From UBA6902 sp964393845 (GTDB lineage: Bacteria; Nitrospirota; Thermodesulfovibrionia; UBA6902), in contig CAYMUX010000123.1 in NCBI GenBank assembly GCA_964393845.1, forward strand, positions 1 to 9,121: a stretch of 9,121 bases of DNA, written 5' to 3'. This document shows positions 1 through 5,626 of the stretch, piece after piece. Positions within the stretch are counted from its first letter, which is position 1, and each line of letters starts with the position of its first letter. The translations under genes and the position numbers were made by a program. The notes under the pieces were generated by a model. The model was given only the letters and a program-made list of their open reading frames with translations, had not been told where the DNA came from and did not search any database.

Positions 1-1600
1 TCTTGACAACTTCTAAATTGCTGGCATCAATTGACAAATCTTCTGATTCCTTAGTCATGCCAATTCCATGAAAATTAGGGTCTTCTTCAATATTAATAGG
101 CCTATAGACATTGGTTATATCTAACTGACTCCATAATCTATTCATTGTTCTATACATACAACCGCCGACACAATCAAATACTATTTTTAAACCTTTATTT
201 TCTTGAGCATTTTTAATTAACCTTAGATTTTCTTCTGAAGCTACACCTGACCTCAAATATTCTGCATATTCGGCAATGCCGTCGATATCTTCTCTGATGA
301 GTTCATCTTTATTATTCTCAATGGTGATCGTATAACCTTCCACCTTCTCGGCCTGAGTCAATATCTTGTCAATATAATTCACAAAGGCCAGGGAGACTTC
401 GGGTAGGTATTGCCCCCCGTCGTTAGACAAATCCTTGGTAGCTATTTTGGGTCTGATGCCATGGCTTGACGTACAGTAATCACCGCCATCATAATCGTGC
501 ATAAAAATTAAAAAAGAAGCCATCCATATAGGAATTGTATTTCTACCTTTGGGAATATGAATATGAATTCCATGCGCAGCTTGGATCCTAGATATAAAAT
601 CTATGAACATTTGTGTATTGTAACGTACTTCTCCACTAACGATTTTGTGAATCTCATCTCCACTTGCCTTTCTTTGATCTATAAGGTAAAGGGACTTGGC
701 TTCAGTGGCGAGCATTATCCCAAGAAGATGAATTGGGAAGCGGTGGTCCCATGGGTATAGCGGGTTTTGAATTCCGCGTATACCCCCTGTAGATATTGCT
801 GCTTCCTTCTTATACGTTTCATACCACTGTCTCAAATTGTATTTTTTTATTTTGTCCAAGGAAAGTTTGAATTCTATTTTTTCGGGATTATTTATCAGCC
901 TTTTGGGATTATTTTTTAGTTTTTTATTGCTATCTATCGCGTCAACAAAAGTTGTATCTGATTTTATTTCTATTGGAGTATGGCCTTCAACGCTTTCCAT
1001 GAAAGTCTTCCTTATAGCTTTCTTAATCTTATCTTCTCGTGATCTCACACTTTGAACTGCTGAGGCAATATATGTGGCAATAATCTCCAGAAGACGTTGG
1101 TCTTCATCTGAAAAATTGCTATCCGGACGCGGTATTTTGTTTTCCACCTTTAATACCCCGATTAATTTATCTTGCAAAATAACGGGTATGCCCAAAAATG
1201 AATCGGCCCCTCGTTTCACATCCACTCCAAAATGTGCTAGATCATACTTCCCTATCCATCCCTTGCTGTTTCTTAGGTCATCCCAATTCTTAGTATTAAC
1301 GTGTCTCCGTTCTTTTGCAATGCACCCTGTAATACCCTCTCCTAATTCGTAAATCTCTTCTATACGAGAAAAATACCCCTCTGCTGCGTAAGATATTAGC
1401 TTCTTCTCATCTTCATTGTATAGATAGAAAGATGAGTCTTCAGCATTAAATATATAGCAACAGGTTTTCACTATTTCTTGAAGCATATCCTTCAGAATAA
1501 AGAGAGGAACCAAAGCTTTTGACAATTTATTTAGAGCAACTAATTTATTATATGCTTCCTCTGAGTTGGGCTCGTTATACATTTTTTGACTTTCCACCAA
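1..1600 (-). CDS. GAF domain-phosphohexomutase fusion protein (partial, 3' end outside window)
   Basis: The minus-strand frame is open from a TTG at 1600-1598 to the window edge, giving 533 complete codons; the C terminus is missing. Residues about 20-185 form a GAF domain, with segments such as LGEGITGCIAKE and GIPVILQDKLIGVLKVENK and a terminal helix FSDEDQRLLEIIATYIASAV. A Lys/Asn-rich linker (about 190-255) leads to an alpha-D-phosphohexomutase region. This region has the TGGIRG motif at 271-276, VSGEVRYNT resembling the family VGRDTRYS strand, TSSHG at 377-381 in the place of the phosphoserine loop TASHNP, and a KDLSNDGGQ stretch resembling the NGIKV/DGGQ segment. Domain II begins near 450 (LKIVFDCVGG, EEDPNFHGIG). 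The Mg-binding DGDxDR loop and domains III-IV would lie beyond position 1. Family members interconvert hexose 1- and 6-phosphates in the cytoplasm. A fused N-terminal GAF domain suggests allosteric sensing, which is inference. TTG is chosen because an AAAAGGAGG lies 10 nt upstream; the first ATG is residue 7. The fold assignment is firm; substrate and activity are unknown. Confidence 0.85.
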   Translation of the reverse strand, partial: MVESQKMYNEPNSEEAYNKLVALNKLSKALVPLFILKDMLQEIVKTCCYIFNAEDSSFYLYNEDEKKLISYAAEGYFSRIEEIYELGEGITGCIAKERRHVNTKNWDDLRNSKGWIGKYDLAHFGVDVKRGADSFLGIPVILQDKLIGVLKVENKIPRPDSNFSDEDQRLLEIIATYIASAVQSVRSREDKIKKAIRKTFMESVEGHTPIEIKSDTTFVDAIDSNKKLKNNPKRLINNPEKIEFKLSLDKIKKYNLRQWYETYKKEAAISTGGIRGIQNPLYPWDHRFPIHLLGIMLATEAKSLYLIDQRKASGDEIHKIVSGEVRYNTQMFIDFISRIQAAHGIHIHIPKGRNTIPIWMASFLIFMHDYDGGDYCTSSHGIRPKIATKDLSNDGGQYLPEVSLAFVNYIDKILTQAEKVEGYTITIENNKDELIREDIDGIAEYAEYLRSGVASEENLRLIKNAQENKGLKIVFDCVGGCMYRTMNRLWSQLDITNVYRPINIEEDPNFHGIGMTKESEDLSIDASNLEVVK

Positions 1601-1610
1601 GTTTGAAATT

Positions 1611-1619
1611 CCTCCTTTT
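1611..1619 (-). promoter_or_regulatory. Strong Shine-Dalgarno selecting the TTG start
   Basis: Read on the minus strand this is AAAAGGAGG, ending 10 nt before TTG at 1600-1598. The next in-frame ATG (1582-1580) would be 28 nt away, so the site favours TTG, or the GTG directly after it, as initiator. Confidence 0.6.
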
Positions 1620-1626
1620 AATTTAT

Positions 1627-1640
1627 GTGTAATATTACAC
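1627..1640. promoter_or_regulatory. Perfect 14-bp palindrome, possible operator
   Basis: GTGTAATATTACAC is a perfect inverted repeat lying 27-40 bp upstream of the GAF-phosphohexomutase start. It is AT-rich, has no loop and no T-tract, and sits between the likely promoter and the ribosome-binding site, so a dimeric repressor site is more plausible than a terminator. No regulator gene is visible nearby. The spacing is seen; the function is inferred. Confidence 0.35.
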
Positions 1641-1797
1641 TACGCTCCGCTAAAAATTATGCATAAAGCTTGAAACCTTCCTTAATGTAAATACAATATA
1701 TCACCAAAACTCTTTTTAAAACGTAGGTTCCAAGCTATGTAATATGATAACACAAGTTATATAATCAACTTCTACCTAAGATATATATACAAGAGTG

Positions 1798-2001
1798 TTA
1801 TTCTTGCATCATACGCGTCTTCAATCTAACAGGCAAGCTGCTGGGGAGACGTAGGATATGCTCTGCATCAGAGACTCCGAGTACCTTAGGGATAAAAACA
1901 CCTTCCCTATCAGCCCATCTTTCGATGAAATCATCAACTTCCTTGCGATCCTTTTGATGGAATGAAATAAATACCTTCCTCTTAATATCGTAAGGAGCCA
2001 T
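1798..2001 (-). pseudogene. Truncated TIR-like (DUF1863/ThsB-type) domain protein
   Basis: This 67-residue minus-strand frame starts MAPYDIKRKVFISFHQKD. The segment KRKVFISFHQKDRKEVDDF followed by GVFIPKVLG resembles the first strand and helix of MTH538-type TIR-like domains (DUF1863), the family that includes Thoeris ThsB. Complete domains run to well over 100 residues and continue with a helix plus a second conserved strand of the type STVTIVLIG. Here, after about residue 50, the sequence LRLPSSLPVRLKTRMMQE matches nothing expected and then stops, so this looks like an N-terminal remnant. The start at 2001 is preferred over the ATG at 2016 because GGAGGG sits 7 nt before it. A MITE-like element lies 30 bp upstream and probably displaced its promoter. 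It is on the same strand as the GAF-phosphohexomutase gene, about 200 bp upstream. The domain call is from motif recall; an intact small protein of unknown role is the alternative. Confidence 0.55.
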
Positions 2002-2008
2002 GCCCATT

Positions 2009-2014
2009 CCCTCC
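2009..2014 (-). promoter_or_regulatory. Shine-Dalgarno selecting the inner ATG of the TIR-like frame
   Basis: GGAGGG on the minus strand lies 7 nt before ATG 2001-1999 and inside the codons that would follow the more distal ATG at 2016, so the inner ATG is the likelier initiator. Confidence 0.5.
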
Positions 2015-2022
2015 ATTTAAAA

Positions 2023-2030
2023 CATTAGCA
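2023..2030 (+). repeat. Left 8-bp target-site duplication of the MITE
   Basis: CATTAGCA directly abuts the left terminal inverted repeat and is identical to the 8 bp directly abutting the right end at 2177-2184. Confidence 0.8.
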
Positions 2031-2176
2031 GTAACCATTCAGTTACGGGTGGATTGGATAATTCCCCTCTTTGGAAAAGAGGGGTTAGGGGAGATTTTAT
2101 AGAATGAATTTAAATAATCCCCCCTCGCCCCCCTTTTCCAAAGTGGGGTAATAACCACCTGTAACTGAATGGTTAC
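2031..2176. mobile_element. MITE-like non-autonomous element (146 bp)
   Basis: The element begins GTAACCATTCAGTTAC (2031-2046), and its reverse complement ends it at 2161-2176. Inverted similarity runs inward for about 65 bp on each side, including GGTGG and a C-rich/G-rich segment. Each arm also folds alone: 2064-2084 forms an 8-bp stem (CCCCTCTT with AAGAGGGG), and 2130-2148 forms a similar, weaker hairpin. There is no coding capacity. It is flanked by the identical 8-mer CATTAGCA, so the ends and the insertion event are well defined. A matching terminal sequence occurs again at 9068-9089, showing that this is a dispersed family. The mobilising transposase is not in the window; an 8-bp duplication fits several DDE transposase groups. 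The hairpins might also end transcription, but no long T-run follows. Confidence 0.85.
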
Positions 2177-2184
2177 CATTAGCA
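2177..2184 (+). repeat. Right 8-bp target-site duplication of the MITE
   Basis: CATTAGCA immediately follows the right terminal inverted repeat and matches 2023-2030 exactly. Confidence 0.8.
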
Positions 2185-2206
2185 TTATTTTTAATATCTT
2201 TTTTCT

Positions 2207-2229
2207 ATTCATTATGGATTATAATGAAT
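2207..2229. repeat. AT-rich perfect hairpin (9-bp stem)
   Basis: ATTCATTAT (2207-2215) and ATAATGAAT (2221-2229) form a perfect 9-bp stem around GGATT, followed by a T-rich run near 2234-2242. The stem has almost no G/C, so it would be a weak terminator at best. It lies between the MITE and the phosphohexomutase remnant in a very AT-rich spacer. Confidence 0.35.
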
Positions 2230-2273
2230 TTATCATTTTTTTCAAAGAATAAAAAATATTTTTTTGCCTTATA

Positions 2274-2444
2274 ACTGTAGACGGCACCAAGCTGGTGTTT
2301 GATGACGGTTCATGGCTGATGATCAGACCGTCAGGCACGGAGCCCAAGGTCAGATTTTATATAGAGGCAAGGACTGAGGAAGAAAAGAAGGCGGTGTTTG
2401 CGACAGCAGAGAGAATGACCAGAGAGGCGCTCGGCATAATATAA
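2274..2444 (+). pseudogene. 3' remnant of a phosphoglucomutase/phosphomannomutase gene
   Basis: The plus-strand frame reads VDGTKLVFDDGSWLMIRPSG followed by TEPKVRFYIEA and ends at TAA 2442-2444. DG-SW-RPSGTEPK-R-Y-EA is the signature of phosphohexomutase domain IV, whose RPSGTEPK loop binds the substrate phosphate. Only about 55 of the roughly 450-580 residues usual for the family remain. An in-frame stop at 2250-2252 closes the frame upstream, and there is no start codon or ribosome-binding site. The 5' portion was therefore lost, probably when the AT-rich segment to its left was inserted or rearranged. It runs opposite to the phosphohexomutase fusion at the left edge, so it is not that gene's missing C terminus. 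RNase D follows 89 bp downstream. The identity is secure; whether the loss is an indel or an assembly join cannot be told. Confidence 0.8.
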
Positions 2445-2492
2445 ATAGAGATTCCCCATTACTCTATATGTTAGACTGCTTTTATCGAGGTC

Positions 2493-2501
2493 TGTTATTA
2501 T
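2493..2501 (+). promoter_or_regulatory. Possible extended -10 promoter for the RNase D gene
   Basis: TGTTATTAT contains a TG one base before TATTAT (2496-2501), an extended -10 arrangement. A poor -35 (TTAGAC, 2471-2476) is 19 bp upstream. It lies about 33 bp before the GTG start. It was read by eye. Confidence 0.3.
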
Positions 2502-2522
2502 ATCAATGATCAATTACCGGAC

Positions 2523-2527
2523 AGGAG
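2523..2527 (+). promoter_or_regulatory. Shine-Dalgarno selecting the GTG start of the RNase D gene
   Basis: AGGAG ends 6 nt before GTG at 2534-2536, supporting the non-ATG initiator. Confidence 0.65.
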
Positions 2528-2533
2528 ATATTT

Positions 2534-3379
2534 GTGAATTACATCAATATTGAAAACAAGGCCGAACTTCGATCATATCTGGAGAAGTTTGAAGATAAAG
2601 GGCTTCATATTATTGCCTTAGATATAGAAGCTGAGTCTAATTTGCATGCTTACGGAGAAAAATTATGCTTAATACAGATCTTCGACGGCGTGAACAAAAT
2701 AATCATTGATCCATTAAAGATAGATAATTATACCCTTAAACTTCTCTTTGAAAATACGGACATCCTGAAAGTAATGTATGACGCAGGGAGCGACTTATCT
2801 TTACTTAAAAACAGCGCTAATATAGAAATAAAATCGATACTGGATTTAAGGCCGGCTGCCGAGCTTCTTAATTACGATAAAAAGGACCTTCATTCATTAA
2901 TTGCTTTTGAACTTGGTATTTTCCTGGAAAAGAAAAGGAAATATCAGAAACATAATTGGAAGAACAGGCCTATATCTGAAAACGCAATTGATTATGCCAT
3001 CAATGATGTAATATATCTGCTTGCACTGAAAGATGTGATCTTAGCAAAACTGTACGCAAAGAAATTGTTAGAGCCCTTTCTCTTGAAGAACTTACAAATC
3101 CAGAACAAAAATTACACCAGGGACCCAGAAGATAAATACAGAAAGATAAGCGGATACAGCAGGCTTCGGGATGACAAAAAGACTGTTTTCCGAAAGGTAT
3201 TTGATATTAGAGAAAAGTATGCGAAACAATGTAATATGCCGCCCCATAATGTCATTCAGAAAAATGACTTGCTTAAGATCGTGAATGATGCAAAATACAT
3301 TGATGAAATCCATTTTCCAAAACAGTTCAGTTTGAATATGCAAGACATATTGCATGAACTGAGAATAGCAATTAAATAG
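2534..3379 (+). CDS. rnd: Ribonuclease D-like 3'-5' exonuclease (DEDDy, single HRDC)
   Basis: This 281-residue protein carries the DEDD exonuclease fold. Exo I is LDIEAES with D30 and E32, Exo II is VMYDAGSDLSLL with D87, and Exo III is AIDYAINDVIYL with Y154 and D158, the YxxxD form that defines the RNase D (DEDDy) subgroup. NWKNRPIS just before Exo III also matches the family. Residues about 210-275 (VFRKVFDIREKYAKQCNMPP followed by NDLLKI) resemble one HRDC nucleic-acid-binding domain. E. coli RNase D has about 375 residues and two HRDC copies, so this is a shorter form. RNase D trims 3' ends of tRNA and other stable RNA precursors in the cytoplasm; that role is taken from the family. The GTG start has AGGAG 6 nt upstream. 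The next gene follows after 33 bp, so cotranscription is likely. The last codon is TAG, so TAG serves as a normal stop here. Confidence 0.88.
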   Translation: MNYINIENKAELRSYLEKFEDKGLHIIALDIEAESNLHAYGEKLCLIQIFDGVNKIIIDPLKIDNYTLKLLFENTDILKVMYDAGSDLSLLKNSANIEIKSILDLRPAAELLNYDKKDLHSLIAFELGIFLEKKRKYQKHNWKNRPISENAIDYAINDVIYLLALKDVILAKLYAKKLLEPFLLKNLQIQNKNYTRDPEDKYRKISGYSRLRDDKKTVFRKVFDIREKYAKQCNMPPHNVIQKNDLLKIVNDAKYIDEIHFPKQFSLNMQDILHELRIAIK

Positions 3380-3412
3380 GTTATTTCTGCATTATATCCG
3401 GAGGAGAATGCC

Positions 3413-3832
3413 ATGAAATATGTATATGTAATTATGTTTTTACTTGTAAGCCTTAACTGCGCAAACACGTTCGCTGCAGATCCGGCATCAGGCAATTCAC
3501 TATCGCCACGCGCTAATGAGCTGTTAAACAAATGTAATCTTGAATCCAGAAATTCACTTGTGAACGGAGATCTGGCATTAGCAGATAAGGTGTGTACAGA
3601 GGCAATAAAAGTAATAGAAAAATCTGATGCAAATAAAGAATTCCTGATTAATCCGATAATGAACCTGGCTTTATCTTATTCACTGGCCGGCCAGTTTGAT
3701 AAAGCAACGCCGCTTTACAACAGGGCCAGGGATATAAGGAAAGAATTATATGGACCTGATAGTATCCAACTAAAAGAAATCGATGAAAGCATCAAGAAAC
3801 AGGAAGAAATGAAACGGCAACAGAAAAAGTAA
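3413..3832 (+). CDS. Small exported tetratricopeptide-repeat protein
   Basis: The product has 139 residues. Residues 1-21 form a signal peptide: MKYVYV, a hydrophobic core IMFLLVSLN, and a likely signal peptidase I site after TFA. The mature part is helical. INPIMNLALSYSLAGQFDKA with TPLYNRARDIRKELYGPDS, residues about 80-120, is a TPR motif of the TPR_12/kinesin-light-chain type, and the preceding helix pair may be a degenerate repeat. The tail is charged (KKQEEMKRQQKK). It is probably periplasmic, or surface-attached through a partner; there is no lipobox. TPRs mediate protein-protein contacts, so no specific role can be given. The start is firm: GGAGGAG lies 6 nt before the ATG. It sits 33 bp after the RNase D gene, on the same strand, without an evident terminator between them. 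Confidence 0.8.
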   Translation: MKYVYVIMFLLVSLNCANTFAADPASGNSLSPRANELLNKCNLESRNSLVNGDLALADKVCTEAIKVIEKSDANKEFLINPIMNLALSYSLAGQFDKATPLYNRARDIRKELYGPDSIQLKEIDESIKKQEEMKRQQKK

Positions 3833-4034
3833 TAGTTGGTAAAATTGTAAGGATTCAAGTCGTAAAGGAGATTAGCCAAATAATGCAGACATTGAAAAAT
3901 AATTTGTTTAACTCGATAAATTTATAATCAAATTATGCATATGGCTTTGAATAAAATTATGTATCCTAACCTTGATTGAAAATACGTTTATGGTATCGAA
4001 AAACAAATAATTTTCCAACATCCGCATTATTCTA

Positions 4035-4059
4035 AACGCATTTTTTGCGTTAACTTTTT
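4035..4059 (+). terminator. Weak terminator-like hairpin between convergent genes
   Basis: AACGCA (4035-4040) and TGCGTT (4046-4051) form a 6-bp stem around five Ts, followed by AACTTTTT. It overlaps the stop codon of the opposing aminopeptidase gene. It could end transcription from the TPR gene; the stem is short, so support is weak. Confidence 0.25.
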
Positions 4060-5489
4060 AGAAATTGCAGGAGCAGCCTCACCCCGATGCCGGTCGCTCC
4101 CTTTGGAACATACGGCCTGTCTTTATCAATCCATGCAGTGCCGGCAATATCGAGATGGACCCATGGAACGTCGCCGGCAAACTCTTTGAGAAAATATCCT
4201 GAAGTAACAAGCGAACCGTTCGGACCTGCGGAATTCTTCAAGTCTGCTATATCACTCTTTATGTAATCTTTGTACTCATCAAAAAGCGGCATCTGCCAGA
4301 CCTTCTCATAAGTTTCTTCTGAAGCCCTCTTTATCTTACTCATTAAAGGGTCATTGTTTCCCATCATTGCTATCGCTTCATTTCCCAAAGCTATGGAACA
4401 TGCTCCGGTAAGGGTTGCTATGTCTATGATCATTGAAGGCTTGAATCTTTTTGAATACCCGATTGCATCGGCAAGTGCAAGCCTGCCCTATGCATCCGTA
4501 CTGATAATTTCTATGGTTTTACCATCAATGGTTTTGACGACATCACCCGGTTTCGAGGCATTGCAGCCGGGGAGGTTTTCCGTCGCCGGCAGAATGCCAA
4601 TAATGTGGAGCGGTAAGTTCATTTCAGACGCAGCCTTCATTACCCCCAGCACGGCCGCTCCGCCCGCCATATCATATTTCATCTTTTCCATACCCAGTGC
4701 CGGCTTAAGGGAAATACCGCCGCTGTCGAAGGTCACCGACTTGCCGATGAGCGCTATCGGGGGAGTATTGCTTTTCCTGTAAGTAATTACTATAAATTTC
4801 GGAGGCTCCATAGACCCCCGCGAAACTGAGAGGTAAGCTCCCATGCCAAGCTCTTCAGCCTGTTTTTTTTCAATTACCTTGACAGAAACTTTCTTGAGAG
4901 ACCGCGCGCATTTTACAAGCGCTGACGGGGTCATGTCGTTTGCAGGAGTGCTTACCAGGTCACGAGCCAGAAGTGTCGCGCTTGCAGCTGCCTTTATGAA
5001 ATTAATTTGTTTTTTTAAATCCTCTCCTGAAAGCACTGTGATACTTTCTATCTCCTTATGATTTTCTTCTTTTTTGTATCTGTCAAAACGATAATGGGAA
5101 AGCAGACTGCCTTCAATAAAGTCGGCAGGCATGAGTTTTAAAGATGAAAATACTCTGGAAGAAAGAGACACATTCCGGACGCCCGGATTCCTGAGATAAG
5201 AGACAGCCTTGCCTCCTGCCTGTCTCAATTTTTCGCGAGTGACTTCTTTGCCCTTGCCGAGACCGACCAGAAGGACCTTGCCGGATTTTATCTTTCCATG
5301 CGTATGGACCAGTAAGGTCTCATTCTGCTTTCCGGAAAATTCCCTGGAGACTATTATTTTTTTCAGCAGGCCGTTCAGCGCTTTATCAATGTCTCTATAA
5401 TGGCTTATTCCTTTATCTTCCGTTAAAGGTAATATCAGAGCATCACAGACCGAGGTTAATTCATCTATATTTTTTACAAAAACTTTCAT
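4050..5489 (-). pseudogene. pepA: Leucyl aminopeptidase (M17) interrupted by one in-frame TAG
   Basis: The minus-strand frame spans 480 codons including the final TAA and encodes an almost complete cytosolic leucyl aminopeptidase (PepA, M17), a two-metal hexameric exopeptidase for N-terminal residues. The N-terminal domain (1-160) contains VLLVGLGKG. The catalytic domain contains LIGKSVTFDSGGISLKP with K250, D255 and K262, MKYDMAGG with D273, and ISTDA-stop-GRL with D332 and R336. These numbers coincide with bovine lens aminopeptidase, where K250, D255, D273, D332 and E334 bind metal. Codon 334 is TAG (4490-4488), so the metal-bridging glutamate is lost and translation should stop after 333 residues. 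The frame resumes correctly with GRLALADAIG and DIATLTGACSIALG to the normal C terminus, with no further damage, so the lesion is recent or a sequence error. GAG to TAG is one substitution. Start: AGGAG lies 7 nt before ATG 5489-5487. Confidence 0.92.
4488..4490 (-). other. Premature amber codon at PepA residue 334
   Basis: The minus-strand codon is TAG between GCA (A333) and GGC (G335) in the motif TDA-E-GR. A single C-to-A change on the plus strand at 4490 converts GAG into TAG. Confidence 0.95.
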
Positions 5490-5520
5490 CGCATACTCCT
5501 GAATTTGTTTGTTGCGTTGA

Positions 5521-5550
5521 ATTCTATCACATATATAAGATGCAGTTCAA
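5521..5550 (-). promoter_or_regulatory. Candidate sigma70 promoter of pepA
   Basis: On the minus strand TTGAAC (5550-5545) and TAGAAT (5526-5521) are separated by 18 bp, giving 4/6 and 5/6 matches to consensus. A start near 5514 would give a leader of about 25 nt. Confidence 0.45.
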
Positions 5551-5559
5551 TTGGAATTG
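5548..5559. repeat. Short inverted repeat between divergent promoters
   Basis: CAATTGGAATTG pairs CAATT with AATTG around GG. It lies where the -35 regions of the divergent pepA and ABC promoters meet, so a shared operator is conceivable. It is short enough to arise by chance. Confidence 0.2.
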
Positions 5560-5586
5560 TTGCATTTAATCCGGTTTTCGTATAAA
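5557..5586 (+). promoter_or_regulatory. Candidate sigma70 promoter of the ABC exporter operon
   Basis: TTGTTG (5557-5562) and TATAAA (5581-5586) are 18 bp apart, divergent from the pepA promoter. Transcription would begin near 5593, about 34 nt before the ATPase start. Confidence 0.45.
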
Positions 5587-5626
5587 TTCTTAACTGAACA
5601 TTCATTGAAATTATGAAATATCTGAT

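Noticed and set aside
557..1352. Three plus-strand open frames (557-760, 837-1055, 1074-1352)
   Set aside because: They lie antisense inside the continuous GAF-phosphohexomutase frame, which has clear domain matches; their products show no recognisable motifs and no ribosome-binding sites.
2031..2176. CRISPR-like or riboswitch interpretation of the repeated hairpins
   Set aside because: There are no regularly spaced spacers, the symmetry is inverted and the exact 8-bp flanking duplication identifies a transposed element.
2331..2513. Minus-strand 60-residue frame
   Set aside because: It is antisense to the phosphohexomutase remnant with its RPSGTEPK motif and has no features of its own.
3092..3531. 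Two minus-strand frames opposite the RNase D and TPR genes
   Set aside because: They are shadows of well-supported plus-strand genes with good Shine-Dalgarno sites.
3883..3927. Tiny frame starting ATGCAGACA after an AAGGAG in the convergent gap
   Set aside because: It would encode only 14 residues, the AAGGAG is too far from the ATG, and there is no recognisable motif.
4050..4433. Separate short gene beginning at the Met of MIIDIATLTG
   Set aside because: It is the same frame as the upstream aminopeptidase and carries only its C-terminal part, so it is the downstream piece of the interrupted pepA; no ribosome-binding site was noted.
4488..4490. Stop-codon reassignment or pyrrolysine-type decoding of TAG
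   Set aside because: Neighbouring genes end in TAG at the expected family length, no Pyl machinery is in the window, and the position needs glutamate for catalysis.
4354..5400. Plus-strand frames inside the aminopeptidase region
   Set aside because: They are antisense to the conserved M17 catalytic motifs and are low-complexity products without motifs.
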